Of a DNA stretch of 64,000 bases, positions 33,670 to 45,677 are shown in pieces. This DNA is from Prunus persica (Eukaryota; Streptophyta; Magnoliopsida; Rosales; Rosaceae), in the NCBI RefSeq assembly GCF_000346465.2, contig NC_034010.1, positions 7,449,103 to 7,513,102 of the forward strand, given 5' to 3'. The position numbers and the translations under genes were made by a program. The notes beneath the pieces are model-generated. The model did no database searches, had not been told where the DNA came from, and was given only the letters and a program-made list of their open reading frames with translations. Each line of letters begins with the position of its first letter. The stretch's first letter is position 1.

Positions 33670-34895
33670 CTAGTCTTCACTGAGATTGTAAGGATCTTGA
33701 CTATCAGGATAATTTGCCCACCAAAATTTTGGGGTAGAATCTTTTTGACTTGGCGGAATTTGAGGCAGACCGGTAGAAGATTGGGACTTTGGAGAAGCAT
33801 CAGGATCATCTTCTTCATCATCCATTTGGGAAGCTTGGAGCATTAACTGTCGGGCAATTTCTTTTAACTCAGACTTGGATCTTCCTTCGATTGGGAGGGA
33901 AGAGTGAGATGTGCCAGAGGTGGAAGGCTTCTGGGAAGCATTGACTGGGGGAAACTCTATGTTGACTTGATCAATGATTCTTTCGATTTTGAATTTATCC
34001 CACCATTTGACCGAAAATTGACAAGATAAGACTCAGGAATTCCAATTGACATGGTAAGACCATTTTAAAATCCAGGGAACTTTATATTTTGCTAAAATAT
34101 GAGAAGATTAGGAAAAAATAATTATGACTCCATGAATTTATATTTATTGAAAAAATAATTAACTGACTCTTGCATTTGGGGAGGAAGGATATCAATGATT
34201 GGGCCATGTTTTTCCCACCAATGAAGAAACTAATAGAGAAAGGGAATTTTGAATTTGCTGTCAAAACTAATAAACCATGAGTGACTGAAATCAATTGTTT
34301 GGTGGAGGAAAATGGTATACCAGGCTTCGATGTAATCATAATAGCAATATTGGGGGGGTTGACTGGAGGGTTTTTAGATCATAAGGGTGATGTGAGGATT
34401 ATTGCAGTCTTTGATTGGCTTAATTTCCACAGACTGGGTTTCATTGAGAATGTCTCTATAGTATTTAAGAGACTTGGGTGGATGTTGGAGAACATAATGA
34501 AAATTGGGGGGAAAATAAGCTTTTGCAATTGTGACTGGATTGGAAAAGTTGTCATATTTGGACTAAATGATAAAAAGATGAGTTTTACTTCTTGAGGAAT
34601 ATGGGGATGACTTTTGTAAAGGCACTAGAGACTAGGAAATTTGGGTATTGATTTGAAAGGGATCATAACTAGAAATTAAAGTTGACTGATAATTTGGGCG
34701 GACTTGGCTGACTGTGGAACCAAGGGTAGTGAATCTATTTCTGATTTGGATGGGGGAGCATCCCGGGAAAGGGACGATTTGAGAAGGTGGCTCTGTTTTG
34801 ACTGGAGTCATTGATGCCGGGAGTGTTCTAAGTGATTGGGGTTGACTGGTTTGACACATTTGCTCTTTTTGCTTATTGGGTCTTCTTGCTGCCAT
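33670..34895 (-). pseudogene. EPRV downstream ORF of unknown function (copy B)
   Basis: Starts MAARRPNKQKEQ at 34895, a serine/proline-rich N-terminus, then a decayed middle with a frameshift near 34340-34280 and other breaks. The C-terminus is acidic (MDDEEDD) and serine/glutamine-rich, with the stop at 33672-33670. Homologous to 41652-42896. No enzymatic motif recognised. Confidence 0.65.
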
Positions 34896-35361
34896 TGTTT
34901 TTCCTGGAGAAATTCTCTAGTAAGAAAATCTGGAATGGAGTTCTCACTTCCTCTCAGATATTCAATATTAAAATAAAAAATACTTAAAATAGCTTGCCAT
35001 CTTGCAAAAATCTGTTTTGATGCAATGTTTTGAACATCTTTTTCTAAAACATGCTTTGCACTTTTGCAATCGACTCTGACTAAAAAATTTTGATTTAATA
35101 AATAATCTTGAAATTTTGTAATGCATAATACTATAGATAAAATTTCCTTTTTAATAGTACTATAATTACGTTGTGATAGAGTCTAAATTCCAGAATGAAA
35201 TCGAACAATTTGCTCAGGTTGACTAGGATTGATTCTTTGTGTAAGAATACCTCCATAATCTATTTCAGAGGCGTCAGTTTCAACTATCTTGAAGGAATTG
35301 ACTGAAGGAATCCCAAGACAAGGTAGTGTCTTGACATGGATTTTAATATGTTTTATAATTT
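34896..35361 (-). pseudogene. EPRV RNase H domain (copy B)
   Basis: Begins just left of the solo LTR with CLGIP, then IVETDASEI and GGIL, the first active-site acidic region. Continues to FLVRVDCKSA and PDFLTREFL-type sequence near 34920. One in-frame stop after FHSGI near 35185. Confidence 0.7.
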
Positions 35362-35942
35362 CTGTATGAAAGGACCCGCCCCGAATTTCCCAAAACTCGA
35401 GGCGAATCTTGTGGAAATTCCCTACATCACCCCGATGTTGGGTCCACTTCTAAAGTTATACCTTTTTTCCCAAAATGGAATAAGGGTACGAGACTTTCTG
35501 CCGAAATTTCGGCAGAGTCTCCCCTGTAAATTGAACATTTCCCAAAATTACAACCTGTATAAAAACACATTTAATATCCACAACTGGCAGCATGCACAAT
35601 ATAATTTCATGCAATTCACACAAACAGTCTTCGGCCTTCCAATAATTCTCAACTACCAAGCATGCTAGCAAATCAATTCATGCCTTAAACAAGGCAAACG
35701 ATAAATTCAAATATAAATTATGACTACTAAATTTCAACATACATCATCTAACTTTTTCAATTTCAACATATGAGGTTTTAACCTCCTAACACAATCACAT
35801 CTATGTCCGCGGCTGCACTTAATAACCTTAGGCTGCCTACGTACCCTCCCTAAGGGATCAAGCCACACATAGTTCTTCCTTGAAACCCAATTCCACACAT
35901 AGGCAATACCTTATTTCATTTCTCTGTATTTCACATAATCTC

Positions 35943-36390
35943 CGAATACGCCGGCACAACTAACGCCACTTATGGGGCTTGTCAACACCCTGGATAACCT
36001 ATGCCACGTGCGACCATACCATACTATCACAACATCTCCACATACGCCGGTACAACCAACGCCACGTATGGGGCCTGTCTCAACGCCGGATAACCTACTC
36101 CACGCGAGACTTGAACATCATATCACAACATCTCCCTATACGCCGGTACAACCAACGCCACATATGGGGTCTGTCGACACGCCGGATAACCAACGCCACG
36201 GGCGACCTCAACATAATATAACATAATCTCCCCATACGCCGGTACAACCAACGCCACATATGGGGTCTGTCTCAACGCCGGATAACCTACGCCACGCGAG
36301 ACCTGAACATCATATCACAATATCTCCCCATATGCCGGTACAACCAACACCACGTATGGGGTCTGTCCGCACGGTGGATAACCTACGCCA
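35943..36390. repeat. Minisatellite, five ~96-bp units, within LTR
   Basis: Units begin TACGCCGGTACAACCAACGC and contain ATGGGG(T/C)CTGTC and CGCCGGATAACC. Five imperfect copies. The other solo LTR has no comparable array, so it expanded within this copy or subfamily. Confidence 0.9.
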
Positions 36391-37581
36391 AGTGGGACAT
36401 AACTTTCACAGGGTGGTACTTGTAGTGTAACCAAAATCCGGGGAGGTACCTAAGGTAGTGCGTATAGCACTTCAAACTGACATTCTAGACTCCTTTTATA
36501 CCTTTACAACCATATATAAATATATATATATATATATTAATTCTAATATTGTGTAAACCTCAACAATAGTCTAGCACCCGATAATCCCCCTGGGAAGGCG
36601 AGATTACTCCGGGAGACTCACGGTCAACCAAGGGTCAAACTACCATAACCCTGGTCAAACGGGCCCAAGGGGTCCACGACCTCCAAATTCCGATCCGAAC
36701 GGTCCTCTGGGATCTACGAGGTATAGGACACTTGTCCTAGGAAGTTTGGTCCAGATCGGACGGTCAGATCGCTCACGATCGCACGATCTGACGGTTAATA
36801 TAAAATATAAACTTTAAATTATTAAATCGGAACATCCGGGGCTCCGATTCACGATCCGTGAATTCCTACACGATCCTAGAAATACCTAGATTAACATATA
36901 TTAAATTTGAGACCATCCAACGGTCCTAACCTATCGAACCCGGATAACGCGCCATAGGCGATATCCGTTCGATAGTCAAACGACGTTCGAATTGAGATCC
37001 GCAAAATCCTACGCACTCGTGACAACCTAAGGATCTCATCGAGACATAGTACAACTTCACTACCCTCGCCCACGCTCCTCTCCACGCGCCGGCAGCGCTG
37101 GGTGCCCAAAGCGATTATGCATCGCCGAAAAATCTCAAAACCACGGCTCCAAACTCCTACCCTAGGTATAACACCCTATTTGGAGCCAGTTTTGTTCTTG
37201 GACCTACCCCAAAAACTGATCGGAAGTGGCCAAAATCGAGATCCCAAAACAGGCCGAATTTCAATTTGTAAATCGAATTACCTACGCTAAGAATCGATCT
37301 AATCCTACCCAACAGGCAGCTAGAACATGAAAAGTAGGTGAGAAACCATACCTCGCTCGTCGGAATCGATGGCTGGAAGAAGGAGATCGATGGCAGAGAA
37401 GTTCGGACGACACCGGCCGCTTCTTCTCCAGTTTCCGGCGAAACCGCGACGGCTGGCGGCGGGACCTGGCTGGGGTTGGAAGAGGATGATGCCCTGGTCA
37501 ATTTGGTACCGGTCCCGTCGTCATCGGTGGTTGGAGGAGAGAACGACAGGCCAAAACGTGGCCGGCTGCCACTGCGCGCGC

Positions 37582-37582
<1 letters not shown>

Positions 37583-37627
<45 letters not shown>
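37583..37627. repeat. (AG)n microsatellite
   Basis: About 44 bp of uninterrupted AG repeats in the solo LTR, at the place where the sister LTR at 3758-3792 has a CT tract on the other strand. Confidence 0.95.
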
Positions 37628-37629
<2 letters not shown>

Positions 37630-37913
37630 AATCTGATTTTTTATAAAAATCTCATTTCAAAATAATTACGATTGTGCCACTGGGTTTCTTTTGACCATAT
37701 CTCTCCCGTTACAACTCCGATTCGAGCCCACTACGTGTCTACGAATTTATCTCAGTATGACCTGTCGAAAAATACTAGTCACTGTCCCAAACTCTCTCCG
37801 GATAAGAAAATGACCAAAATACCCCTGTCTCAAGGGTAAATTTATAATTTCCTTTAAATAATTGAAATAATTTAAATAAGGGGTTTAATTTGGAGTCGGG
37901 GTGTTACACTGTA

Positions 37914-38780
37914 TGTATAGATGACCAAGGATGAGGATTATTCTGGAGTTTATCAAATAAGGGCTTACATTGTTTTCGCAGATTCTGATAAAAATCAGAG
38001 ACATAATTGAGCGAACCTAGAAACCTTTGGAGTTGACTCTTATCAAGAATTTGATCTGAAAATTTGTCAGCAAATTGGATGACTCGATCAATCGGACTAA
38101 TTTGTGACTGACAAATATTAAAGCCAAGGAATCGAATATTGGTTTGGAATAACTTGATCTTTTTGGCCGAGACAACTAAACCATTTTGTTTGAATATTTG
38201 GAGGAATTTATGCAAATGTTTCCAATGCTGTTTTATTGACTGAGAAAAAAGAAGAACATCATCAATATAAACTATGGAGAAATTACTGAAAGGACTGAAT
38301 ATCTAATCCATTATATTCTAGAATTCACTAGGCGTATTTTTTAGACCAAAAGGTATAACATTCCACTCATAGTGACCAAATGGGGTTACAAAAGCGGTTT
38401 TATACCTATATGACTCTTGAGTTTGGATATGCCAAAATCCACTCTTCATATCAAACTTAGAGAAGATGACTGCTTTGTCTAATGTGTTAATTAAGTCTCT
38501 TTTATTGGGGATTGGGTACCTAATCCATTTTAAAACTGTATTATGGGGTTTATAATTTATGACTAATCTTGGGGCTCCTCGTTCTAACTCAGCATTTTTC
38601 TGGACATAAAAAGCTGGACACGACCATGGTGATTTACTTTTCTGAATTATTCCCTTTTGAAGTAATTCTATAATTTCTTGTTTACAAAACTCCATAATTT
38701 TTTGACTCATTTGATGTCTGGCTTTAGTAGGGGTATTTTTCTCATTGAAGGTCTGGACGTAAGGGAGACTGATAGCGTGT
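37914..38780 (-). pseudogene. EPRV reverse transcriptase (copy B)
   Basis: Fingers and palm in 38710-38318 (RLVINYK, FSKFDMKSGFW, FVTPFGHYEW), then a frameshift near 38300. YIDD catalytic motif at 38269-38258, thumb with RFLGFNICQSQI and QRFLGSLNYVSDF in 38215-37914. Copies viral RNA to DNA in an intact virus. Disrupted here by a frameshift and by the LTR. Confidence 0.8.
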
Positions 38781-39089
38781 TGTTTCCTATGCCAGAAAGC
38801 ATTGGGAAGATAAAAACAGACTTCTTGCTTTAACTATCCTTCAAATTTCTGAATTTGTGACTGTAAGGACTTATTATTAAGTCGTTGCTTAGTTCTTTTG
38901 AATTTGACTTCTTCTTTAAGGAAATCTAATTGCTTATTTTTATTATGGATTACTTGAACTGTTTTTGATATTGCATGTTTTTGTAGAGCTTTTAAATTGT
39001 GTAACTCTGGTTTAGTTAAGAATTCGAATTTAACTATTTCTCCTAAATGGGTAGATATGACTCCACCGTATTCTACATGAAAGGGATAC

Positions 39090-39390
39090 AATAAGGCTAT
39101 AAAGGGTAATCCAAGTATGACTGAATCCGTAATGTTTTTGACTAAAACGAATGAAGTTTTGAAACAGATTTTATTTTGACAGACATGGGCTTTTGGTATT
39201 TCATAGTTTAACTGGAGGGATTTTCTTGAGGTTGTGCTTAATGATTCTTTTGACTTCTTGTAATATTTAGTTGGGATTAAACCTTCTTGGATACAATTAA
39301 GATCAGCTCCTGAATCAAAAAGGGCGACTGTGTTTAATTCAAAATCTTTTACAACTATGGTGACCTTGGAATACCATTAAATTTACATGT
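39090..39390 (-). pseudogene. EPRV aspartic protease (copy B)
   Basis: Contains ALFDSGADLNCI, the D-S/T-G active-site motif of retroviral-type aspartic proteases, and further on ILGLPF, the usual hydrophobic-GLPF flap partner. Located between the coat-protein end and RT as in Caulimoviridae. Confidence 0.7.
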
Positions 39391-40037
39391 TTTATCAAGT
39401 TAATAGCCTGGTCATTATTGGAGGGTTCGCCATCTGGATTGGCTGGGCTTTCTGCTTGGCTTTTAGCTTCAGAGGCATCTTTTTCCATTAAGTTAATCAA
39501 TTCCTGTTTAATCTCAGAAATTCTCAGCTTGTAATTTGTGACTTATTTGTCTTAATTCTACTATTTCCCTTTTGACTAATTTTACTTCCAATTGTAAGTC
39601 TTGTAAGGTAACTTATTTTCGTTTCTTATTAATTTCTCTAAGGTAGTGTTCAGACTTATCTTCTGGGGAATGTGCTGACTCAATTCTTCCTGACTAATGA
39701 CTTTCCGTAATTTCTTTAAATACTCAGATTTTAATTCTGGGTTTTCTACTTTACTGATCAAATCGATTAATAGTTCTTCTTGTTCTTCCTGTTTTGTGAG
39801 GACGTTAATTGACTTAGTTAGGATATTACAACAATTATCTTTACAACCAAATTGGATTCTGGGTGAACTTAATTGGGAATCTGAGGAACTGTAATCTACT
39901 GACTCAGAATTTGTAACTGTGTTGTTGGCTTCATTAGATTTAGAATTTTTTAATTCTAAAACTTTGATTAGTTTGTCTTTTTCTTCGTCCGTGATTTTTA
40001 ACTGCTTTGTCGTGTCTTTTACTTTACACTCATTAGC

Positions 40038-40605
40038 TTAATGACCATTCGTTTGATATTTCCAGCATTTAACTTTTCTTTTGTCAGTCCTTTTCTTATC
40101 TTTTCTGTGACCTTTTGACCAATTTTTACGCGGGTGAAATTTCTTTTTACTGTAAAATTCATTATTATCATTACTGGTTTGTCGGTCATGATAACTAGGC
40201 TTGGCTTTTCTAGATTGAGGAATGGGTACTAGACCATATTGCTCACAGAAATCTCCTAATTCATATTTGGCTGAATTTCTTTTTGACTGTATTTGTTTTC
40301 CTATTTTCATATCGACACACATTTTCATTCCGACTTGATTAATTGTACTGATTATATTACCGTAAGTTAGATTATCGAAATCTATGTGACCTTGATCATT
40401 ACTAAGGATTGTGTGTATTTTATGGGCAAACAAATTGGGGAGACCATTGATGAATTTTTCTTTCCAAAATGGTTGGTTACTATCATCTCTAATCATGACT
40501 CTGGAAATGAAGACATCTTTATACCAATGAAAATCAGATAATTTGGGACATATGAGATTACTAAGTTGATAATGGATTAGGTACCCAATCCCCAATAAAA
40601 GAGAC
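40038..40605 (-). pseudogene. EPRV coat-protein end with zinc finger (copy B)
   Basis: Reads PFWKEKFINGLPNLFAHKI, typical of the caulimovirid CP core, then a lysine-rich tail and a CCHC-like finger start (KCWKYQTNGH). There the second cysteine is replaced by tyrosine, and a stop follows the histidine. Truncated at the junction with copy C near 40610. Confidence 0.7.
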
Positions 40606-40620
40606 TTAATTAACATATTA

Positions 40621-41640
40621 GACAAAGCAGTCATCTTCTCTAAGTTTGATATGAAGAGTGGATTTTGGCAAATCCAAATTCAAGAGTCAGATAGGTATAA
40701 AACCGCTTTTGTAACCCCATTTGGTCACTATGAGTGGAATGTTATGCATTTTGGTCTAAAAAATGTGCATAGTAAATTTCAGAATATAATGAATGAGATA
40801 TTCAATCCTTTCAATAATTTCTCCATAGTTTATATTGATGATGTTCTTATTTTTTCTCAGTCAATAGAACAAGATTGGAAACATCTGCATAAATTCCTCC
40901 AAATAATCAAACAAAATGGTTTAGTTGTCTCGGCCAAAAAGATCAAGTTATTCCAAACCAATATTCGATTCCTTGGCTTTAATATTTGTCAGTCACAAAT
41001 TAGTCCGATTGATCGAGTCATCCAATTTGCTGACAAATTTTCAGATCAAATTCTTGATAAGAGTCAGCTCCAAAGGTTTCTAGGTTCTCTCAATTATGTC
41101 TCTGATTTTTATCAAAATCTGCGAAAGCAATGTAAGCCCTTATTTGATAGACTCCAGAATAATCCCCCTCCTTGGTCATTTGTACATACAGAAATTATAA
41201 AATAGATTAAAATCTATGTCAAGACACTACCTTGTCTTGGGATTCCTTCAGTCAATTCCTTCAAGATAGTTGAAACTGACGCTTCTGAAATAGGTTATGG
41301 AGGTATTCTTAAACAAAGAATCAATCCCAATCTATCTGAGCAAATTGTTCTATTTCATTCTGGAATTTAGACTCAGGCACAACGTAATTATAGTACTATT
41401 AAAAAGGAAATTTTATCTATAGTATTATGCATTACAAAATTTCAAGATGATTGTTTAAATCAAATTTTTTTAGTTAGAGTTGATTGCAAAGTGCGAAGCA
41501 TAGGAAAAGATGTTCAAAACATTGCATCAAAATAGATTTTTGCACAATGGCAAGCTATTTTAAGTATTTTTTTATTTTAATATTGAATATTTGAGAGGCA
41601 GTGAGAATTATATTCCTGATTTCCTTACTAGAAAATTCTT
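40621..41640 (+). pseudogene. EPRV reverse transcriptase and RNase H (copy C)
   Basis: RT open from 40651 to 41205 with FDMKSGFW, the YIDD motif and the thumb, then a stop. RNase H with ETDASEIGYGG near 41276-41310 and a stop after FHSGI. Another stop replaces the lysine/glutamine codon after ASK near 41534. Broken but better preserved than copy B. Confidence 0.78.
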
Positions 41641-41651
41641 ATAGGGAAAGT

Positions 41652-42896
41652 CGTGGCAGCAAGAAGACCCAGTAAAGAAAAAGAACAAGCTAGCCAACCC
41701 CAGTCATCCTAGCCACCCAGGATACTTCCAGCATCAATAAACCCAGTCAAATCAGAGTCTCCTTCTCAAATCGTCCCCTTCCCGGGATGTTCTCCAATAC
41801 AAATTAGTGACAAGTTCAATCCACTTGGTTCCACAGTCGGCCAAATTCGACCAAATTATCAGTCCGCTTTAGTCTCCAGTTATGATCCCTGTCAAATCAG
41901 TACCCAAGAGACTCAATCTCCAATTCCTCTGCACAAGTCATCTCCTTACCTTTCTAAGAGCAATACTCACCTTTTCATTATTGAATCCAAATACGACAAT
42001 ATTACCAATCCAGTCACAATTGCAAAGGCCTACTTTCCTCCAAATTGTCATTTTGTTCCTCAAGCTCCTTACAAATCCCTTAAATATTATAGGTACATCC
42101 TTCATGAGACCCAGTTAATTGAAATCAAGCCTATCAAAGACCGTAATAATCCCCACATTATTCTCTACCATTCCATGTATATTCATCACATCCTAAGTGA
42201 AGAAGAATGGAGTAAACACCCTTATGATCTAAAAATTCTCCAGTCAGATCTACGATATTGTTATTATGATTACATTGAAGCCTGATATACAATTTTTCTT
42301 CACGAAACAATTGATTTCAGTCACTCTTGGTTCGTTAATTTTGATAGTAAATTCAAAAGTCCATTTCCCTACTGGTTCCTCCACTGGGGGGAAAAACATG
42401 GCCCAGTCACTGATATTCTCCCTCCTCCAATGCAAGAATTAGTCACTTACTTTTCCAATAAAAACAAATTCAAAGAGTCCGAATTATTTTTCCCCAATCT
42501 ACTTATTTTCATCTCTAAATACAAAGTTCCTTGTATACTAAAATGGTCTTACAATATCAATTGGGATACTAGAGTCCTTTCCCGTCAATTTTTAGTCAAA
42601 TGGTGGGACAAGTTCAAAATCGAAGGAATTGCTGATTATGTCAATGCAGATTTTCCTCCAGTCAAAATTCCACAGAAGTCTTCCCAAAAGCCGTCTACTT
42701 CTGGAATGTCTTATTCTTCCCTCCCAATCGAAGGAAGATCAAAGGTAGAATTACATGAAATTGCCCGGCAGATAATTTTTCAAGCTTCTCAAATGGATGA
42801 TGAAGATGATGCCTCCCCAAAGTCTCAGACATCTACCAATCAACCCCAACAATCATCCAGTAAAAAGGATTTGACTCAGAAATTGCGGTGGGCAGA
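41652..42896 (+). pseudogene. EPRV downstream ORF (copy C)
   Basis: Begins GTGGCAGCAAGAAGACCC, where copy B has ATG, so the start is lost. An early stop near 41710 and another near 42284 split it. The segment 42430-42896 is open for 155 codons, with VPCILKWSYNINWDTR, WWDKFKIEG and a serine-rich acidic tail. Function unknown. Confidence 0.65.
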
Positions 42897-42916
42897 TATA
42901 TATATATATATAGAGT

Positions 42917-43540
42917 TGTAATACCCTGACTCAATTTAAGCAATTTATTTAATTGTTTAATTGTGAAATTACATTTTTTTCCTTTGGGGATAGGGGCATT
43001 TTAGTCATTTTTTATTTGAGAAGGAATTTGGAGAATTGAGCTGCATATTTGCATAGAGCTCGTCGATACGAGTCCGTAGACAGGTGGCATGCTCAATTTC
43101 GTGTTAAAACAAAGGAATCCGAGTCAAGAAACGGAAAGGACGTGTTGGGAATTTCAAAATTTGTTTTAAGAAACCCTAAATACCTACATCCCTGCACGCG
43201 TCATTCTCTCTTCTCTCTCCCTCTGCCTCTCCCCGATACCTCTCTCTTCTTCTGCGCGCAGCACCAAGACTGGCAGCGATTCTCGTCGTCCGGCCAAGCC
43301 AGGTCGTGGGACCAGTCGGAAAAGAACGGCCACTGACCAGCGACCTCATCCTTTACCTTTTACGACCAGCACAGCCCCTCCCTGTGACGGCCGGAGCTCG
43401 GAAAGGCGGAGAGGTTTGCGATTTTTCTGTAGCCGTTTCCGGCGACTCCGGTAACCATTGTCGTCAATAAATGTGTGGTTCTCCATCCATTTTTCGTGCC
43501 CTAGCTGTTTATGTACTTGGTTTTGGTTATTTTTGAAGTT
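42917..43540 (+). mobile_element. Gypsy LTR 5' fragment
   Basis: Starts TGTAATACCCTGACTC directly after the EPRV ORF and carries the conserved block at about 43055-43110 (GCATAGAGCTCG...CGTAGACA). Homology to the solo LTRs fades around 43540. No opposite end or target duplication seen; truncated. Confidence 0.7.
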
Positions 43541-44439
43541 TTGGAAGTCTTTGGAAATTTTTATTTGTATGTTTATTTAATATATTTCATTTTCAGCCAG
43601 TTCAGCCTCCGCCGACACTTTTTATGGCATCTATCACTGAAGGGACGGCTAACCAGTCTTGTGCTCCACGCCAAACAGTTTCTACTGGACCGATCAGTCT
43701 AACAGTTCCGAAGAATGCTCGTATGATTTCTTATTATCTGGCTTATTTAATGTCTTTTAATATTTTCTCTATGCTTATGGATTTATTACTGAAGGTGCTG
43801 TATTGCTAGGAAATGTTCAAATAACATGTGAGTGGTAAAAAGTACCAGTTTTCCAGCGACACATAAGATGATAGTTACATTGTATTTCTGTTAGAACAAG
43901 TCAGTACACAATAGGGTGCGTACAGAATGCTGTCTTAAATTACTAAACGGAAACTCAGAATGATTGGCAATATGAGATGGAATTCCCTTAAGATCAAAAC
44001 ACCTAATTCTGTCTGTTAAATGATTAAAATGCTAGTTTGTAAAAATAATTTTAGTTTGCAAACAGGAAAAATTCAAAACTCTTTGTGGAATTGACATTGG
44101 TTGTGGTTTCTGAAGTTCCGACCAGTGTGTGAGGATGGGGGATTGTGTTATTAGGATGTGGAGAGCTATTACCTATAAGAATGTATTTAAATGGAATCCA
44201 TGGGGGTTGGATGTTGATTGGGATAAGAATGAAACTGGTCAGCACCCATCGCTGGGTTAAGTTTGTTAGTGAGATTTGGTGACCATGAATTGTAGTTGAG
44301 ATTAGTTGAGATTCTGTAGAAAGATATTGTATGACGATTTTTATTTCCCTTCGTCTATTTCTTTTATATGTTGGGCTCATTAGTGAATAGGGTTTGTCAG
44401 GTTCACACTCACCAGACACTTGCCAATCGATTTTCTTTT
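43541..44439. other. Unclassified non-coding DNA
   Basis: Plus-strand frame at 43624-43809 and minus-strand frame at 44051-44419 have no recognised domain and no splice context. I see no repeat ends here. Confidence 0.35.
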
Positions 44440-44489
44440 GCTTGAAGGATATTTTTCGAATCGCATGATATAGTTTCCCTGCTTCAATT

Positions 44490-45000
44490 TGTTTGTGTTC
44501 TCACTTTTGCAACTAAGTTCTATTTCTCTATTGGATTTATTTGATATTGTAGCATCTTTGCTAAGCACCCTAGGACTCCCCCCACTAATAACCCTCGTAT
44601 GTTATGTCATATAGCAGATTCTAGACACGCGTCCAAAGGATCAAGAGCTATGGGGACATCAGATGAGGTACTTTTCCCCCTCCCTTGCTTATGTTTAGTT
44701 ATTCGTATACGGTTCCACTTATTCTTTTTTCAATATGTCTATTACAGATTATGGTGTTAAAGTATTGGAGAATGCCGAAGGTGAACTGGTGCGTTCACTT
44801 AAGAATCGTGGAGTTTTTGCCTCTAGGCTGTCTTCTGGAATTGCTGGGAAGGTAAAACTATTGTATCATATTTATCAAGTGACCCAAAATTCAGATTTAC
44901 TAAGTAATCAGAAAGGTGGTAAAATAAAAAAATTATGTTGCAAGGATCCATAATTGGCACATTTGGTGCTTCTAGTTCTCCCTATGGAACAAACAACAAA
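44490..45000 (+). pseudogene. TOPLESS/TPR-like fragment, copy 2 (plus strand)
   Basis: Three exon-like pieces. 44611-44668: SRHASKGSRAMGTSDE, matching the DS.H..KR.R.MG.SDE segment before the WD40 domains. About 44750-44852: DYGVKVLENAEGELVRSLKNR, matching the NGIKILANAEG(V)R.LR(S/T)LENR WD40 strand, ending AAG|GTAAAA. 44936-45000: SIIGTFGASSSPYGTNNK, matching the linker (P)(T/S)IGTFG.S.A..GT. The ~10 exons normally between the first two are missing. Upstream intron DNA at 44490-44600 is also seen at 3075-3165. Confidence 0.75.
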
Positions 45001-45433
45001 TTGGTCAAACTCGAGGTTTTAGTAATAGGGGAGTATGATACCTTGCGTTTTGTAAGGGAAGCTTTTTCTAGAGCCACGTTGGACATGAGTTTGTTGGAAA
45101 CTAGGCTAGTGTTTCATTATTCATACAAAGATACCCCTTTCATGGTATCTTGTGATGAACTTGAGCGTCCTAACATGATCGTTATGGACCACAACTTTGT
45201 TGTTCAGTTAGGGAGAGATAAAATCAAGATACTTGTGGACGGATGACGTGGGAAGAAGTGGGGACCAGAGGTTGATGTGACGGTGGTTACAATGGTGTGG
45301 GCTGATCATGTGGAGGACGAAGAACTGAACGCTTTGAGGGAACAATGGAGTCAAGGAAGCAAAATAGCTTCTCCTTTTCTTGGGCTGATTGATGTTGTGT
45401 TTCTTAGGGGAGTAGCACGATGATCTAGAAGAG
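44936..45433 (+). pseudogene. Chimeric ORF: TOPLESS linker fused to unidentified coding sequence (copy 1)
   Basis: The TOPLESS-like linker runs in frame at about 45000 into VKLEVLVIGEYDTLRFVREA... The new part has FHYSYKDTPF, ERPNMIVMDHNFVVQLGR and KIKILVDG, then a TGA at 45244-45246 where the inverted copy has TGG. Coding-like sequence continues to about 45433. I do not recognise the family. The hydrophobic periodicity and a conserved second copy at 45678-46220 suggest it was once real coding DNA. Confidence 0.5.
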
Positions 45434-45677
45434 ATTGCCCCTTCACTTTGGAGCTGCTTTCACTTCGCAAAAGGGCTGAAGGACAAAAAGTACTTAGGAA
45501 TTGCTCGGCCGCACAAAAGAGAGACTTGACCTTTCACGTTTCCTAGCTGCATGTACAGAAATCTCAACATTAGAGGAGGACTAACTGCTGAGAGCAGCAC
45601 TTAATTGTTCTTGGGCAACAAGAAAACAAAGAAATAAGTACTAAGTAGACTCTTTGCCCTTCTTCTCTCTTGCGAAG

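Larger units (their letters stand above)
35367..37908 (-). mobile_element. Solo Gypsy LTR, 2542 bp
   Basis: On the minus strand it begins TGTAACACCCCGACTCC and ends GGGTCCTTTCA. Perfect target duplication CTGTA at 35362-35366 and 37909-37913. Its removal rejoins RT and RNase H of the EPRV copy. Same family as the solo LTR at 3481, sharing the conserved block (here 37700-37760, inverted). Contains a 96-bp minisatellite (35943-36390) and an (AG)n tract (37583-37627). Short frames inside, e.g. 37338-37646, read through LTR sequence and are not genes. Confidence 0.92.
33670..40610 (-). pseudogene. Endogenous pararetrovirus copy B (florendovirus-like), CP to downstream ORF
   Basis: Minus-strand viral remnant in genome order: coat-protein end with a damaged zinc finger (about 40605-40038), linker, aspartic protease (DSGAD at 39316-39302), reverse transcriptase (YIDD at 38269-38258), RNase H (35361-34896), and the downstream ORF (34895-33670). 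Order and content fit the family Caulimoviridae, and the extra ORF after RNase H fits florendoviruses. A solo LTR (35367-37908) splits RT from RNase H. Several stops and frameshifts; movement protein is missing. An old, inactive copy. Confidence 0.78.
40611..42896 (+). pseudogene. Endogenous pararetrovirus copy C, head to head with copy B
   Basis: Plus-strand remnant starting abruptly in RT (about 40611), then RNase H and the downstream ORF. Highly similar to copy B; the two share the RT start region as an inverted repeat joined near 40611. Upstream regions (MP, CP, protease) are absent. It ends in an (AT)n tract beside the LTR fragment at 42917. Confidence 0.75.

Noticed and set aside
35972..36226. 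Two overlapping repetitive ORFs
   Set aside because: They are products of the 96-bp minisatellite, which is open in two frames.
35943..36390. Possible CRISPR-like array
   Set aside because: Units are about 96 bp, contiguous and imperfect with no spacer pattern; this is a plant LTR minisatellite.
37338..37646. ORF of about 102 codons on the plus strand and overlapping ORF 37501-37157
   Set aside because: Both lie inside a bounded solo LTR with a target duplication and end in an (AG)n tract; no domain.
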